Shown: positions 17,449 through 25,573, numbered from the stretch's first letter. The stretch: DNA of 36,658 nucleotides from Pontiellaceae bacterium B12227 (GCA_029432775.1 JAROAZ010000040.1:1-36658), one strand, 5' to 3'. Translations and numbers: made by a program. Notes: generated from the sequence alone by a model not told the origin.

Positions 17449-19376
17449 CAGCTCGCGTAACAGCGGACTTCAAACAGCTTTGCATTCGGTGCGCCGTACG
17501 TTTCTTTCAGGTTGATCCGGATGCCCGATGTTTTGATCTGATCGAAATCAAATTTAATCAACCGCCTGCGGTTATCGTCGTTGGCTCCGACTTTCACCCA
17601 TTTGCCGTTTATCCGTGCTTCGACATCCAGCGATTTCAGCAATTCGGTTGGGACATCATTCCAGAAGTTAAAGCTCACTTTGGAGTCTTTGCGCATCATG
17701 ATGTTGCGCTTCACGTTGGTGTCGCACTTGATCTCCACCTTCGAGAGTTTGATCGGCTCTTCCCATTCCATGACCACTTCCGCCGGCAGACCATGCGATT
17801 CCCAGCCGTGCTCTTTGCCTTCAAAGTCGCGGGAAACGCCATCGTTCAACAATGCCGGATCGCCGGATACGGTGGAGGACGCGTTGATGAGTGCGGCTTT
17901 CCGGGCGAGGTCTTTCGGGTCTTTGGCCGGCCGGTGCGGAATGAAGGCATCGTCGCGCAGCAGTTGTTCCTGAAGCTCGTCGATATGGTTCTGCGCAATC
18001 CCGCGCGGCATGGTGCCTTTCTTGACGCACATGGCGGCTGCCGTTCCGACGGCCAATCCCATCGTGGCGCAGGTGGCCATCAAGCGCGTAGAGGAAAGGG
18101 CAATGTGCGTCTGGCTGATATTCCGGCCGGCAAACTGAAGGTTCAGAATGTTGTTTGAATAGAGACTGCGGTAGGGGATCTCATACACCTTGTGGAAGTG
18201 GTGGTGAAAATAGCTCGGCGGATCCTCCGGGTTTTCAATGCCCGCCCAGCAATGTTCATCGAGCGACCAACCGCCGTAGCCCACGGCATCATCAAAATGC
18301 GTGTGGTTGATCAGGTCGCCTTCGCGCAGGATATAGTCGCCGATAAAGCGGCGCGATTCCCTTTTGCCCGGCAGCGACTGGACCCAGGTGAGCGCATGGT
18401 TTTCAGCACCGGGAACTTTTCCGGAGTTTTTGATGTAGTCCCAGACGCCGTAGGCATAGCACATCAGCTTATGGCGAATCTCCTCCTGCTCGCCAATGAT
18501 GTCGCCGTCGCTGCCGACCTCCATCCACCAAAGGCCGTTGTGGAAGCCGTTAAACTTGCGCTTCGGATTGTGTTTTTCCGCGTCGTAGGGAATGGCCCAC
18601 GATGGAGCTTCGAAGGGCATCGGTTTGCCCATGTCTTCGGAGTGCATCAGCAGCGTCGCGCCCATCTGCCAACCGTCCGGCTCGTCGGGCGCATACTTTT
18701 CGCCAAACTCTTTTTTGCCTTCGCGGCCGGAGCGATAGAGCGCGCCCGCAGTGGCGGCCAGCAGGCCGTCGCCGGAGCAGTCGATAAACTGTTTGGCCTC
18801 GATGGTGATTTCCATTTCGGTGGTCAATTGCCAGCACTTGGCGGCTAAAATGGTTTTACCGTTCATGACGGCTTCGGTGGCCTGCGTGTTGAGCATCAGT
18901 TCCAGGTTCGGCTCGCTGATCACAAAGTCATAGAGCAGATGATCCCAGACCGGCCAGGATTCCTGTTTATTATTGAAACGGTTGTGCAGGAGCAGTTCTT
19001 CAATGACACCGGTTTCGCGTTCCGGAAGATTGTCGGGCTTCAGGTGAGTAACCCCATTGAGGTGCACGCGCATTTCGCTGGAAGCATTGCCGCCGAGCAC
19101 CGGGCGGTCCTGCACCAGGATGGTTTTGGCCCCGTTACGTGCTGCAGAGACCGCCGCGCAGATGCCGGCAATGCCGCCGCCAAGTACAGCCACATCTACC
19201 GTGATTTTCTTTTTCCGAACAGGCAGGCCGCGCTGACCGTCGGCGAGATGGAACCAGTTGTCTTTTACACGCTCGCCTTTAACGCCTTGTTCCTCGGATG
19301 CATTTCCAATGATTGGAATGGCGGAAGCGGCTACGGCACCCCCGGCACTTTTTTTGAAAAAATCTGAACGCTTCAT
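17448..19376 (-). CDS. Exported FAD-dependent oxidoreductase with C-terminal discoidin-like domain
   Basis: 642 residues starting at an ATG with AGGAG six to seven bases upstream. The leader 'MKRSDFFKKSAGGAVAASA' is Tat-like but lacks the full twin arginine. The dinucleotide-binding motif GGGIAG is at residues 66-71 ('VAVLGGGIAGICAAVSAARNG'), followed by 'VLGGNASSEMRVHL', a hallmark of the FAD_oxidored family often met in polysaccharide loci and sometimes misnamed xanthan lyase. From about residue 520 a beta-sandwich resembling F5/8 type C domains follows ('VSGDPALLNDGVS', 'VVMEWEEPIKLSKVEIKCD'). The substrate is unknown; oxidation or redox-assisted elimination on a sugar is inference from its place between GH127 and a sulfatase. 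Confidence 0.85.
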   Translation of the reverse strand: MKRSDFFKKSAGGAVAASAIPIIGNASEEQGVKGERVKDNWFHLADGQRGLPVRKKKITVDVAVLGGGIAGICAAVSAARNGAKTILVQDRPVLGGNASSEMRVHLNGVTHLKPDNLPERETGVIEELLLHNRFNNKQESWPVWDHLLYDFVISEPNLELMLNTQATEAVMNGKTILAAKCWQLTTEMEITIEAKQFIDCSGDGLLAATAGALYRSGREGKKEFGEKYAPDEPDGWQMGATLLMHSEDMGKPMPFEAPSWAIPYDAEKHNPKRKFNGFHNGLWWMEVGSDGDIIGEQEEIRHKLMCYAYGVWDYIKNSGKVPGAENHALTWVQSLPGKRESRRFIGDYILREGDLINHTHFDDAVGYGGWSLDEHCWAGIENPEDPPSYFHHHFHKVYEIPYRSLYSNNILNLQFAGRNISQTHIALSSTRLMATCATMGLAVGTAAAMCVKKGTMPRGIAQNHIDELQEQLLRDDAFIPHRPAKDPKDLARKAALINASSTVSGDPALLNDGVSRDFEGKEHGWESHGLPAEVVMEWEEPIKLSKVEIKCDTNVKRNIMMRKDSKVSFNFWNDVPTELLKSLDVEARINGKWVKVGANDDNRRRLIKFDFDQIKTSGIRINLKETYGAPNAKLFEVRCYAS

Positions 19377-19394
19377 CGCATGCTCCTGTTCTTT

Positions 19395-19495
19395 GAGGCA
19401 TTAGGCACCAGGCATTGGGCACTAGAGAAATACCTTGCCTTACAGCCTAAACCCTAATCCTGATCTTAATCCTAATCCCGATTGCCTAATGCCTC
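19395..19495. repeat. Intergenic repeat with 13-bp inverted arms and telomere-like heptamers
   Basis: GAGGCATTAGGCA (19395-19407) is repeated imperfectly in tandem (AGGCATTGGGCAC) and appears inverted and exact as TGCCTAATGCCTC (19483-19495). Between the arms run degenerate heptamers CCTAAAC, CCTAATC, CTGATCT, TAATCCTAATCCC. It fills the 129-base gap between the GH127 and FAD oxidoreductase genes and would fold as an RNA hairpin or act as a transcript-processing or attenuation site; no U-tract for a classical terminator is seen. Confidence 0.6.
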
Positions 19496-19505
19496 GTGCC
19501 TTTTA

Positions 19506-21527
19506 TTATTCCCAGACGAGCGGGAGCCAGACGGACATCTCGGCAGTGCCGCGGTTGCTCCAGGCATAGTAGGGCACAAACTGGGTTTGCAGCTTTTTCA
19601 TCTTCGGCTTGTTTTCCAATGTCCGGTACATGGCATCCTGCTCATCATCATAAAGCAGTACTTTACCCGCAAGGGTAACTGCTCCATCAGTCAGCCTGGG
19701 ATCCGTGGACGGTTTCAGTTTAATGTCGGACGGTAGATACACGTTCAGAATACTGGTGTCTTTCGGCAGGTCCGGCGTTTCCATGCAGTAGACCAACGGG
19801 CCGCGTTTGATGGCGGCCTGATTGCGGGTTTCTTCTATCAGCGGATTACCGACCATCAGTTTGGCTTCCATCGGAATATCCAGCTCGATCACATCGCCGG
19901 TTTTCCAGGCATTGGAAACCGTGGCGAACTGCCCGGCTGTTGCTTTAATGCCGGCATCTTTTCCATTCACCTTAATGGTGGTTCCTTCGGCCCATGCCGG
20001 GATGCGGAGCATGACGTCGAACGCATCCTTTTTACAGGACTCCATGGTGATTTTAACCGCACCATCCCAGGGATAGTTGGATTCCTGTTTCAGTTTGAGT
20101 TCGGACCCGTCGAGCATTTTAGTAGCGAGCTTGTTTCCGCCGTAGAGATTCACCGCCACGCCGTTATCGGCCAGGCTGTAGGCCCAGTTGGACGACTTGG
20201 CAATGGTGCGGACGAGGTTGGGCGGGCAGCAGAAGCAAGGAATGTAAGGGGCCCTGTCTGCGTAGTCTGTGATGCCCATTTTTTTGTCGAAGGTGCGGCG
20301 CAGCGGATTGGTATAGAAATAGTGCGTGCCTTCCTGACTGATGCCGGACAGCGTGTTGTAAAGCACGAGCTCCACAATGTCGCCATATTTGGATTCGCCG
20401 TGAATGCTCTGCATGCGGTAGCTGAACATGCCGTTGCAGATGTTGGCGCAGGTCTCGTTATAGGCTGAAGAGTTGGGCATCATATAGTCCGCAATGAAGG
20501 CTTCATGAACCATGTCGACTTTAGACGATACGCCATGATGCGTCTGGCCGCAGGCTCCGGTGATGTACATCTTATGATTCACCACGCTGTCCCACATGCG
20601 GTCGAGTGCATCAATCAGTGCTTTTTCGCCGGTCTCGGCATAAACATCCGCCGCGCCTGCATAGTAGTAAAGCGCGAGCACTGCATGGCCGGCCGCTTCT
20701 TTAGCTTTACGCAACGGTGTGCGTTCCTGAACCATGTCGCCGATAAATTTGTAACTTGCGAAATCCGCGGGCTCCATGCCTGATGTGCCGCGACGGTTAA
20801 TGAACTGTTCGGCCAGCTTTAGATATTGTTTTTTGCCGGTTTCGCGATACATCTCAGCCAGTCCCATGATCTGGGTCTGGTTGAACCCGAAGCGCTTCAG
20901 CTCTTCGGGGCAGGGCATGAAGGTCTCGCAGAGAAAATCGGCGTGCTTAATGGCGATGTTCAGGAAGTTGTCCTGCCCGGTCACACGATGGTGAATGCAG
21001 GCACTGGTCATCAGGTGACCGGAGTTATACATTTCATGCAACTGACGGTTGCTCCAACGCTCCTGTTTCCCTTGTTTCTTCATGGGGACCTGTGTCTGGG
21101 TCGAAAGGTAGCCGTCGTCGGCCTGCGCTTTTCCGATTACTTCGATACACTCGTCGATGTCCTTAAGAATGGCCGGATCTTTATTGATGGCGTAGACATA
21201 GATAGAAGCTTCCATCCATTTATAAAAGTCGCCGTCATGCCACTTCATGCCCTGGTGCATGCCTTCCTTCAGGTCGGCCGCAATTTTAAAGTTGTCATAG
21301 GCAAAGCCGACATCGCCCTTCAGCAGTTCGCCCATGTGCGGGACCATAACCTCTTCACACAGCTTGAATTTATCGGCCCAGAAGCCGTCGGTCCATTGGC
21401 AGTCGCCGATGTTGACGCTTTTGAGTTTAACGTGCTCACTTGCGGCGTTGTTGATGATGCCCTGCTGCTGGGCAGAGGCTGCAACGGCTAACGTTACGGC
21501 ACATAAAGCGATGGACATGTTTTTCAT
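19506..21527 (-). CDS. Secreted GH127 glycosidase
   Basis: 673 residues, signal peptide MKNMSIALCAVTLAVAASA, GGAGAG ribosome site eight bases before the ATG. The all-alpha barrel of GH127 is followed by beta-sandwich domains. The catalytic zinc ligands of the family are conserved: E358 and C360 in 'SSAYNETCANIC' and C433-C434 in 'IPCFCCPPN', the latter holding the cysteine nucleophile. Characterised GH127 enzymes are beta-L-arabinofuranosidases, but in carrageenan loci relatives act as alpha-1,3-3,6-anhydro-D-galactosidases, which fits this neighbourhood better. First gene of the unit with the FAD oxidoreductase, the arylsulfatase and the short secreted protein. Confidence 0.92.
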   Translation of the reverse strand: MKNMSIALCAVTLAVAASAQQQGIINNAASEHVKLKSVNIGDCQWTDGFWADKFKLCEEVMVPHMGELLKGDVGFAYDNFKIAADLKEGMHQGMKWHDGDFYKWMEASIYVYAINKDPAILKDIDECIEVIGKAQADDGYLSTQTQVPMKKQGKQERWSNRQLHEMYNSGHLMTSACIHHRVTGQDNFLNIAIKHADFLCETFMPCPEELKRFGFNQTQIMGLAEMYRETGKKQYLKLAEQFINRRGTSGMEPADFASYKFIGDMVQERTPLRKAKEAAGHAVLALYYYAGAADVYAETGEKALIDALDRMWDSVVNHKMYITGACGQTHHGVSSKVDMVHEAFIADYMMPNSSAYNETCANICNGMFSYRMQSIHGESKYGDIVELVLYNTLSGISQEGTHYFYTNPLRRTFDKKMGITDYADRAPYIPCFCCPPNLVRTIAKSSNWAYSLADNGVAVNLYGGNKLATKMLDGSELKLKQESNYPWDGAVKITMESCKKDAFDVMLRIPAWAEGTTIKVNGKDAGIKATAGQFATVSNAWKTGDVIELDIPMEAKLMVGNPLIEETRNQAAIKRGPLVYCMETPDLPKDTSILNVYLPSDIKLKPSTDPRLTDGAVTLAGKVLLYDDEQDAMYRTLENKPKMKKLQTQFVPYYAWSNRGTAEMSVWLPLVWE

Positions 21528-21933
21528 CGTTAGGTCTCTCCGGTTATCACGTACAATTCATGTAGATACAGTCTTTGGAAAAGGCGGCGCAGTGAAGCGT
21601 TCAAGCCATAACTCTCCAGTGAATGCTGTAAGGTTGCACATTGGCACTGCAAGTTTAACAGCTGATCTTGTGTAAAAGCATGCGTTAATTGCACTGAGCA
21701 GTCTCTGTTTGATGATTCAGGTGAGATTATGTGCGAATAGTGCAAAATCCGCATGGACAGAATGGTCCGTATCGCTGTTTACCTAGGGTTCGGAAGATAT
21801 TGCCATTCACATCTGAGGCTTCCAGACATTGGAAAATGGTAATCAGGGGGCAAAATTGGAGTGTGCAGGATTCTTTATAGAAACGGCTTGCCTTGAAACC
21901 ACCGAAATATATACATTCCGCGTTCTTCCAAAC
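21528..21933. promoter_or_regulatory. Divergent intergenic region between the locus and tRNA-Ser
   Basis: About 400 bases with no gene. It must carry the promoter of the GH127 unit (leftward) and that of the tRNA (rightward). The minus strand holds GCAGTGCCAATGTGCAACC (around 21634-21652), loosely like the CAAT…TTGACAT stretches in the other two leaders. A TTCCA-R-NNN-Y-TGGAA palindrome sits at 21821-21835. No clear -35/-10 pair stands out. Confidence 0.35.
21821..21835. repeat. TTCCA-R-NNN-Y-TGGAA palindrome, intergenic copy
   Basis: TTCCAGACATTGGAA is one of two copies outside genes (the other is 25205-25219). It lies about 300 bases upstream of the GH127 start and 100 bases upstream of tRNA-Ser. 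Confidence 0.7.
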
Positions 21934-22023
<90 letters not shown>

Positions 22024-22026
22024 TTC

Positions 22027-22067
22027 CCTTTTTCTCTAGGAAACAACGAGTTTCCTAAGGAAAAAGG
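22027..22067. terminator. Long hairpin just after tRNA-Ser (terminator or attachment-site structure)
   Basis: Arms 22027-22044 and 22050-22067 pair over 18 positions with one mismatch and one wobble around a five-base loop (AACGA). The stem begins CCTTTTTC and ends GAAAAAGG, so transcripts in either direction get a run of U. It can serve as terminator of the tRNA; its place between tRNA and integrase also suits a recombinase arm or att region. Confidence 0.6.
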
Positions 22068-22106
22068 CAGTTTGTACCATATTTGTGTTCCAAAAAAGGA
22101 GCGGAT

Positions 22107-23810
22107 ATGGTTATCACTATCACCATGCGAAACTACAGAATACGCAATGGAATTTACTGGTTCAGGATTGTTGTTCCTGAGGATTGCCGTGAAGCGATAG
22201 GCAAAGACGAAATATCTTTTTCACTAGGAACGGCTGAAAAAGAGGAAGCAGCCATTCTGATCCCTCCTCATACCAAAGAGTGGAAGCTGAAGTTCAAAGA
22301 GATACGGAGCGCCTCGGTAGCATCTCCCTCCTCCTCCTCCTCCCAGACCCAGAATGAGCCGGATGGAGTGGTTGCTGAATTCCAGAAACAGGTCGATGAG
22401 TATCTGCAGCAACACCTCGACCCCTACCTCAACGAACACACGGAAAAAGAACTTACCGTGGACTCCATGCTCTTCTTCCACTACTCCGTGGATCGCAGAA
22501 CGCTTCGAAAATGGAGGTTGGGTCTTCCCAAGTTGCAGAAAGCCGACTGGCCGCTTCCCGAAAAAGGGTCACCGGGTGAGGAGCGGAAGTGCCGCAAGGT
22601 ACTTCTTGATGCAATAAACCGAATCAGAGCTGCAATTGATGCTGAGGTCGGCAGGGCTGTCTCCACTGAAACCGAAGAAATAGCGATTAACAACCTGCCT
22701 CCATCAAGAACGGGCGTATCTGTATCCCGAAGCTCTTCTACTTCTCAGGAAACCGACATTATTAAAGTGATGTCCCTGATGCTGAAGGCAAAAAACACGG
22801 AGGAAAAATACAGAGAACGTATCGAAGGTGAGATTGCATGTCTTATCGAATGGTTCGGCGGGAAATCCGATATCACGCAATATATGTATGCGGACTTGAT
22901 CGAATACGTGAATGAGTGCCTTCCCTACATTCCTAAAAACATGACTCGGCTTGAGGCTTTTAAGGGCAAGTCGTTGAGGGAGTGTGTGAGTCTTGTTAAG
23001 AAGCATCCTGAGAAGTATACGCCCATAGCGCACAAAACCTGTGTTAACCGCTTTGTAGGCATCCAGACCGTCTTCGGGTTTGCAAAGGATAAGCTAAGAA
23101 TAATCACGGTTAACCCTGCGGAGGGAATCGATATCCCTGTGGTCAGAACGGTGGTTCATAATAGTCGAGAATTCTCGAAGGATGAGCTTTTACAGATATG
23201 GACGAAGATACTCCCGGAGGCGCACGCTGTTGTAGACAGGTGTGCTGAGCGATATTGGAGTACTATCCTCTGCCTGTATCACGGCTTTAGGCAAAACGAG
23301 GTTTGTAGCCTGCAAATCAAGGATCTTTATTTAGATGAGGACAATGTTTATGTCATCCGAGTTCGGGAAGATGTGACCATGAAGGGCAAGTCTACAAAGA
23401 ATGAAAGTTCGAACCGCATTGTGCCCATTCACCCTTACGTATTGAATGAGCTGAAATTCAAGGCTTACGTGGAAGGCAGGAAAAAAGAAGCCGACAGTGA
23501 AAGCATGTTGTTTCCAAACGTCACCTTTGTGAAGGGGGCCAATTTCGGGAAGAAGGTCTCTGCGTGGTTCCACAAAATGAAGAAGAAACATTTGCCTGAA
23601 GAAGCTCACCATAAAACTTTTCACAGCCTACGCCATACTTTTATTCAACAGGCCCAAAACCAAGCCAAGATGCCTGACCGCTATAACCTTGAAATCACAG
23701 GGCACAAAGTGCCGGGGCTGTCGGATGTTCACCTTAACTACAGCGGTCGCCTTAAACCCAAGGACGTCCTCGTAGAGCTATCCAAGGTCAAATACGGGTG
23801 GGAAAACTAG
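22107..23810 (+). CDS. Tyrosine recombinase / phage-type integrase
   Basis: 567 residues from the ATG at 22107, chosen because AAGGAG lies five bases upstream; a TTG in frame at 22083 is less likely. The N-terminus ('YRIRNGIYWFRIVVPEDCRE') is the DUF6538-like arm-binding segment of integrases. The catalytic domain shows 'LYHGFRQNEVCSLQ' (first Arg), 'FHSLRHTF' (His-x-x-Arg), 'ITGHKV' and the tyrosine in 'LNYSGRL'. A serine-rich linker (SSSSSQTQ) follows the N-terminal part. It sits about 85 bases downstream of tRNA-Ser in the same direction, as integrases that use a tRNA 3' end do, and heads a four-gene operon. Confidence 0.95.
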   Translation: MVITITMRNYRIRNGIYWFRIVVPEDCREAIGKDEISFSLGTAEKEEAAILIPPHTKEWKLKFKEIRSASVASPSSSSSQTQNEPDGVVAEFQKQVDEYLQQHLDPYLNEHTEKELTVDSMLFFHYSVDRRTLRKWRLGLPKLQKADWPLPEKGSPGEERKCRKVLLDAINRIRAAIDAEVGRAVSTETEEIAINNLPPSRTGVSVSRSSSTSQETDIIKVMSLMLKAKNTEEKYRERIEGEIACLIEWFGGKSDITQYMYADLIEYVNECLPYIPKNMTRLEAFKGKSLRECVSLVKKHPEKYTPIAHKTCVNRFVGIQTVFGFAKDKLRIITVNPAEGIDIPVVRTVVHNSREFSKDELLQIWTKILPEAHAVVDRCAERYWSTILCLYHGFRQNEVCSLQIKDLYLDEDNVYVIRVREDVTMKGKSTKNESSNRIVPIHPYVLNELKFKAYVEGRKKEADSESMLFPNVTFVKGANFGKKVSAWFHKMKKKHLPEEAHHKTFHSLRHTFIQQAQNQAKMPDRYNLEITGHKVPGLSDVHLNYSGRLKPKDVLVELSKVKYGWEN

Positions 23811-23822
23811 AAGGAATAAAAC

Positions 23823-24161
23823 ATGCTCAATCGATCAGCAATCACAGTCAAAGCCAAGCAACCCTTCATGGACTGGCTTGGAGGGCTTCCTGACCCCGTA
23901 GACTCATCCGTGACTCTTGAAACTGTCACTGAAGAGCAACCCGTCTATCTGGTTCCGGAGTGCATCGATCCGGATATGTTTCCTGAAATGCTCACGTACT
24001 ATTTTGATGTGATCTTTGAGGCTGAACTGTCGGGGTGGTGGACGGACCGTAAGGATTGGCCGCAATCACGGACGGTAGAGTTGTTTCAAGAATGGTTCGA
24101 TATAGAATTCCATTCGATGGTCGAAGATCTAGGGACTGAGGAGTTGCAGGACGATGAGTGA
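23823..24161 (+). CDS. Small acidic protein of unknown function in the integrase operon
   Basis: 112 residues, AAGGAA ribosome site six bases before the ATG, 12 bases after the integrase stop. It starts 'MLNRSAITVKAKQPFMDWL' and is rich in Asp/Glu ('ELSGWWTDRKDWPQSRT', ending in EELQDDE). No signal peptide or membrane segment. The opening 'LNR.A(I/V)TV..KQPF.DWL' recalls a widespread small hypothetical family whose role I do not know. It overlaps the next gene by eight bases, so the two are translated together. Confidence 0.7.
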   Translation: MLNRSAITVKAKQPFMDWLGGLPDPVDSSVTLETVTEEQPVYLVPECIDPDMFPEMLTYYFDVIFEAELSGWWTDRKDWPQSRTVELFQEWFDIEFHSMVEDLGTEELQDDE

Positions 24162-24747
24162 CCTGGACCCCATCATGAGTTTTCGCAAAGCTGGAGATGA
24201 GCTATTCCATCGCAATGGTACCGGCCTAAGCAATACTCTTCTCTCATTCTGGCAGTGGTCATCTTCGGAACTAGTTGGTAATGCTCTGCGGGGAATGTTA
24301 GCTGAATATATTGTGGCGATGGATTTAGGGTGCACAGATGGTGTCCGTCAGGAATGGGATGCATTTGACTTGGAGACTCATGATGGGATCAAGGTGGAGG
24401 TCAAGTCTGCCGCTTACCTTCAAAGCTGGAAACAGTCCGATTATTCCAAGATCCAGTTCAGCATAGCCCCAACATGTGGATGGGATGCCAACACAAATAC
24501 CTCTTCGGAACAAAAGGTCAGGCAGTCGGATGTTTATGTGTTTTGTTTGTTGAAGCACAAGGATAAGGCAACTGTTGATCCCTTGAATATGGAGCAGTGG
24601 GATTTTTATGTTGTGCCTACTACAGTGCTGAATATGAAGCTCGGGCAACAAAAGACACTGTCTTTATCTCGCTTGTTGGAACTGGAACCAGCGAAAGTAG
24701 AGCATGGAGCGATTGGCCATGCGATTACGGGTTTTGGTATTGGCTGA
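24154..24747 (+). CDS. PD-(D/E)XK nuclease-like protein of unknown function
   Basis: 197 residues, overlapping the gene before it and ending directly at the start of the next. The segment 'WDAFDLETHDGIKVEVKSAAYLQSW' has the spacing of the restriction-endonuclease fold core: an Asp on one strand, then E-V-K on the next. 'LRGMLAEYIVAMDLG' just before it could provide the preceding helix and glutamate. This makes a nuclease or nuclease-derived protein likely but not certain. No methylase or other restriction partner is adjacent. Cytoplasmic by sequence. Confidence 0.6.
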   Translation: MSDLDPIMSFRKAGDELFHRNGTGLSNTLLSFWQWSSSELVGNALRGMLAEYIVAMDLGCTDGVRQEWDAFDLETHDGIKVEVKSAAYLQSWKQSDYSKIQFSIAPTCGWDANTNTSSEQKVRQSDVYVFCLLKHKDKATVDPLNMEQWDFYVVPTTVLNMKLGQQKTLSLSRLLELEPAKVEHGAIGHAITGFGIG

Positions 24748-25071
24748 ATGAAAAACATTCTCTTCATATGCAGTCGTAATAGGCTCCGTAGCCCAACGGC
24801 AGAAACGATCTTCTGTGAGAGAGAAGGGTGGTCGGTTCGCTCTGCTGGTCTAGCCAAGGATGCTGAAGTCCTATTGTCGGCAGAGGATCTGGAGTGGGCT
24901 GACATCGTTTTTGTGATGGAGTCCATGCATCGACGTAGACTGAAGGAAAAGTTCGGTGCGGTGTTGAAGGATCAGCGGGTGGTCTGCCTAGGCATTCCCG
25001 ATAACTACGAGTACATGGACGGTGAGTTGGTTCGTCTGTTGGAGCGGAAGGTGCCGGGGTTGGTGGGGTGA
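24748..25071 (+). CDS. Small low-molecular-weight tyrosine phosphatase-like protein
   Basis: 107 residues, shorter than classical LMW phosphatases (about 150). The N-terminus has the phosphate-binding loop C-x5-R ('ILFICSRNRLRSPTAE'). The family's late Asp-Pro acid is not obvious; 'IPDNYEYMD' near residue 85 is the nearest candidate. This matches the short predicted-phosphatase group (COG4551-like). Its ATG follows the previous TGA without a gap, so it is the last gene of the operon with the integrase, the small acidic protein and the nuclease-like protein. Whether it dephosphorylates protein or another phosphorylated molecule is unknown. Confidence 0.75.
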   Translation: MKNILFICSRNRLRSPTAETIFCEREGWSVRSAGLAKDAEVLLSAEDLEWADIVFVMESMHRRRLKEKFGAVLKDQRVVCLGIPDNYEYMDGELVRLLERKVPGLVG

Positions 25072-25193
25072 GTACAAAAAAACAGCACATGGGAAAAGAG
25101 GAGGAGAAACCCATGCGCTGTGTCGAAACTGTTGCAAGCTTCATAGAAGTAGACGTGATGAGGGACAGGGAGTGGACAGCTTGATCTCTAGCT

Positions 25194-25219
25194 TTGGAAC
25201 AGTGTTCCAATGATTGGAA
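25194..25219. repeat. Compound of two overlapping palindromes
   Basis: TTGGAAC-AGT-GTTCCAA (25194-25210) overlaps TTCCA-ATGAT-TGGAA (25205-25219), so the island-type and the locus-type palindromes share their middle arm. The 502-base stretch 25072-25573 has no gene; apart from this and the two repeats listed next nothing else is recognised in it. Confidence 0.7.
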
Positions 25220-25404
25220 CTCCCTCATGCTCATCGAACCACCTCCAAATCGCTGCGAGGTTGCCCTTTGTTGGTCCCCAGTTATGCCGAATATGTGATG
25301 ACCAGGGCCGCAGTGTTGGAGGGCTTAGACCGCCTCTAGTTCAGTCGAGTATTTCGTGTCGGGCTTAGCGGCTCCCGGCCCGCCTCCTCCGACACTCCGT
25401 GTCA

Positions 25405-25421
25405 TTGGAACGGCGTTCCAA
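25405..25421. repeat. TTGGAAC-GGC-GTTCCAA palindrome
   Basis: Perfect 7-bp arms around GGC. An identical 17-mer occurs at 32096-32112. Downstream, both copies are followed within 40 bases by AAGGT(T)GCTTCGC, so they may be parts of one larger repeat. Confidence 0.65.
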
Positions 25422-25450
25422 AAGAGGCGGCTGGGGCAGCCCCAAGGTGC

Positions 25451-25540
25451 TTCGCAACTTTGCCCCGCAATCCGACATTGCTCCGCAACCCAACAGTTGC
25501 CCCGCAACCCTACACTGCTCCGCAACCCTTCCGCACCCCC
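25451..25540 (+). repeat. Degenerate tandem repeat of about 19 bases
   Basis: Units read CCGCAATCCGACATTGCTC, CCGCAACCCAACAGTTGCCC, CCGCAACCCTACACTGCTC and partial units before and after, i.e. CCGCAAYCCNACANTGCYC. It lies just past the end of the Rep-like gene (25574) in non-coding DNA. Spacing of about 19-20 bases recalls iterons, but the unit identity is modest. Confidence 0.5.
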
Positions 25541-25573
25541 AGTGGCTGCACCACGGGAGCCCCACAAGCACTG

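Noticed and set aside
22027..22067. Reading the long hairpin as an insertion-sequence end
   Set aside because: There is no transposase, no partner inverted repeat and no target duplication; a terminator or integrase-site role fits better.
24154..24747. Complete restriction-modification system
   Set aside because: A nuclease-like core is visible but no methyltransferase or specificity gene is adjacent in the operon.
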